From assembly GCA_013365325.1 (NCBI GenBank), contig JABVXV010000144.1, positions 1-64,000 of the forward strand: a stretch of DNA of 64,000 bases. Direction: 5' to 3'. Below the pieces are notes generated by a model that searched no databases, had not been told where the DNA came from, and worked only from the letters and a program-made list of their open reading frames with translations. Origin of the DNA: Dipetalonema caudispina (Eukaryota; Nematoda; Chromadorea; Rhabditida; Onchocercidae). Position 1 is the first letter of the stretch; each line of letters starts with the position of its first letter. Below are positions 62,679 through 64,000 of this stretch, in pieces. The translations under genes and the position numbers were made by a program.

Positions 62679-62734
62679 TCATACCTAGGTAACTAATAAA
62701 GTAAACGTAGTCATACCTAGGTAACTAATAAAGT
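62679..62734. repeat. 32-bp tandem duplication
   Basis: TCATACCTAGGTAACTAATA followed by AAGT occurs at 62679 and again at 62711. Each copy contains the palindrome CCTAGG. Confidence 0.9.
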
Positions 62735-63295
62735 GTCTAACATATTTGTTTAGTAAAATACGATTGTTTATTCAGCACATTATCTTAACTACTCTTTTTT
62801 TTTCTGATGACGTTAAAAGCTATTAGCTTTCTCTTCCATCAAATTATTGAAATAATTTCCAAAACAACAACAACAACAACAATTTAGATATTGTTGACAA
62901 CAAAATTTTTTTTTTCTTTATTTCCCAAATGCTCTTACATTGCATTGATTATTCTTTGTTGTTGATTTTATACTTTTTAGATTACTAAATATTCTATTAG
63001 TATAAGCCTCTTAAATAACAACTAATGAAATCAATTAATTGAATAATCTATTAATTGAAATATGTGAAAAAAAAAAAACTTTTCTAAGCAAGAAATAATA
63101 ACAATTTTTAAAGTTATTATTTCTATGATAATAATAATGTTGTATTTGATGCATTGGTAATTTTTAATTTTTAAATATGCTAATTATTATACACCAATTA
63201 TTATTTTATATATGAAAGAATGATCTGTAATATATATGATATGAGAAATATACTGTAAAGTATGATGTAATGTAAAATGACTAAAGCTAAATCAA

Positions 63296-63351
63296 TATTA
63301 TTCACATGAAACAGTGATTAAATTATATGATTAGCATATTATTCACATGAA
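63296..63351. repeat. Short tandem duplication, 41-bp period
   Basis: TATTATTCACATGAAA occurs at 63296 and 63337 within a partly repeated A/T-rich context. Confidence 0.7.
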
Positions 63352-63737
63352 ATAATAGTTAGATTACATAATCAATATTACTAGTTAAAATTTTGAAATT
63401 AATTGATGAAGTAATCCTTTATAAATTATTCCTCAAAAATATAATTATTTTTTCCTCTAAGTTATGTAAATTTCATGACATTTTCACTTTTTTTTTCTTT
63501 TTTTCTTTTTTTTTTATTATTATTTTCGTTTTATCCCAATTGATACTTTTGAAATTTGTCTATTTAAATTATTAGTGAATTCAATTCGATAGGAAAAAAG
63601 AAATGGCAGATGTTTATTGTTCGAATTATTCATCAATCATTTTCATTCTATATATTTTCAAAGTTATACAATATATTACAGTGTATTTTTGTATTGTGCT
63701 TTCATGCAATTTCATAATTTCCTCTTTATTTTTTCAG

Positions 63738-64000
63738 GAAAGTGATGATGGATTCAGGTAGTGTTGAAGGTAGTACATTGGTATCAACCATTGCAAGTAA
63801 TATCCAACGGTTGAGCCAATATGGTATGTTTTTTCTACCGTCATCATTTTCAGGAAAATTAATCCTAAATATACCATAGCCAATTTAATTAGGATTTTGC
63901 ATTGTTAGTCTTAATTTAATTCTAGATATGCTATTATTTGGCATGACTTTTATATATGTCTTTCATTGCAGATATGATAGTAGTGATACCCCTTACGCGT
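63738..64000 (+). CDS. 5' end of a gene, perhaps a syntaxin-type SNARE (partial)
   Basis: After TTTTTTCAG (63729-63737), which could be a spliced-leader or cis acceptor, two ATGs occur at 63745 and 63748. The first exon ends at 63823 with donor G/GTATGT and reads DSGSVEGSTLVSTIASNI, then QRLSQY. A second exon begins after ATTGCAG at 63972 and runs off the right edge; it continues in frame as DMIVVIPLTR. The first exon's IASNIQRLSQ resembles the start of the N-terminal helix of syntaxin-7/12-type Qa-SNAREs (ISSNIQKITQ), but the second exon does not obviously continue that match. The gene is incomplete and the assignment is weak. Confidence 0.45.

Larger units (their letters stand above)
59004..63737. 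other. Spacer downstream of FCP1
   Basis: Both flanking genes point right. It holds the likely FCP1 3' UTR, poly-T/poly-A tracts (60614-60635, 60916-60944), an unassigned ORF (61087-61459), a C-rich tract (62229-62261), a GA microsatellite (62462-62489) and two short tandem duplications. No RNA gene was recognised. The 63-codon hydrophobic frame starting at 59333 is probably chance in the 3' flank. Confidence 0.5.

Noticed and set aside
1..64000. CRISPR arrays, tRNA/rRNA genes, complete transposons or bacterial insertions
   Set aside because: None was seen by eye; direct repeats present are microsatellites or short tandem duplications without spacers of constant length. A covariance-model scan would be needed to exclude tRNAs firmly.

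Overview
The window looks like a chromosome segment of a parasitic nematode, most likely a spirurid or filarial-type worm. The evidence is an extremely A/T-rich sequence, long introns and spacers packed with poly-A/poly-T tracts and microsatellites, consensus TTTTCAG splice acceptors, acceptor-like sites just upstream of start codons that suggest spliced-leader trans-splicing, and gene families typical of nematodes (LACT-type beta-lactamase-domain proteins, TINAG-like pseudo-proteases, Dispatched/CHE-14). The species assignment is inference. All gene models were spliced by eye and checked for exon phase.

Layout, left to right. 1-5.6 kb: two minus-strand exons that together resemble the second membrane segment and SH3 domain of peroxin-13; the gene runs off the left edge and its 5' exons were not found. 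5.6-19.4 kb: a gene-poor, repeat-rich stretch with a few coding-like islands. 19.45-22.46 kb (-): complete nine-exon beta-lactamase-domain (LACT/LACTB-like) protein of 422 aa with an N-terminal membrane anchor. 25.25-33.01 kb (-): a TINAG-like secreted cathepsin-fold protein whose catalytic Cys is Ser, with an N-terminal somatomedin B domain; at least one exon is still missing. 33.33-33.49 kb (-): an isolated serpin-like exon. 39.43-48.94 kb (-): complete nine-exon Dispatched-family transporter, 923 aa. 50.06-52.46 kb (-): complete eight-exon metaxin-1, 318 aa. 54.47-59.00 kb (+): complete eleven-exon FCP1 RNA polymerase II CTD phosphatase, 573 aa, divergent from metaxin. 59-63.7 kb: spacer with repeats, a G-quadruplex-capable tract and one long unassigned ORF. 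63.74-64 kb (+): the 5' end of another gene, perhaps a syntaxin-type SNARE.

The genes do not form one pathway. They cover peroxisomal import (PEX13), mitochondrial outer-membrane biogenesis and transport (metaxin), release of lipid-modified ligands and apical secretion (Dispatched), matrix structure (TINAG-like) and transcription (FCP1). No CRISPR arrays, rRNA, tRNA, bacterial operons or complete transposons were recognised. The points most worth a second look are an exon-like ORF antisense inside Dispatched intron 3, the serpin-like orphan exon, several unassigned coding-like islands, and two very strong G-quadruplex motifs in an otherwise G/C-starved sequence.
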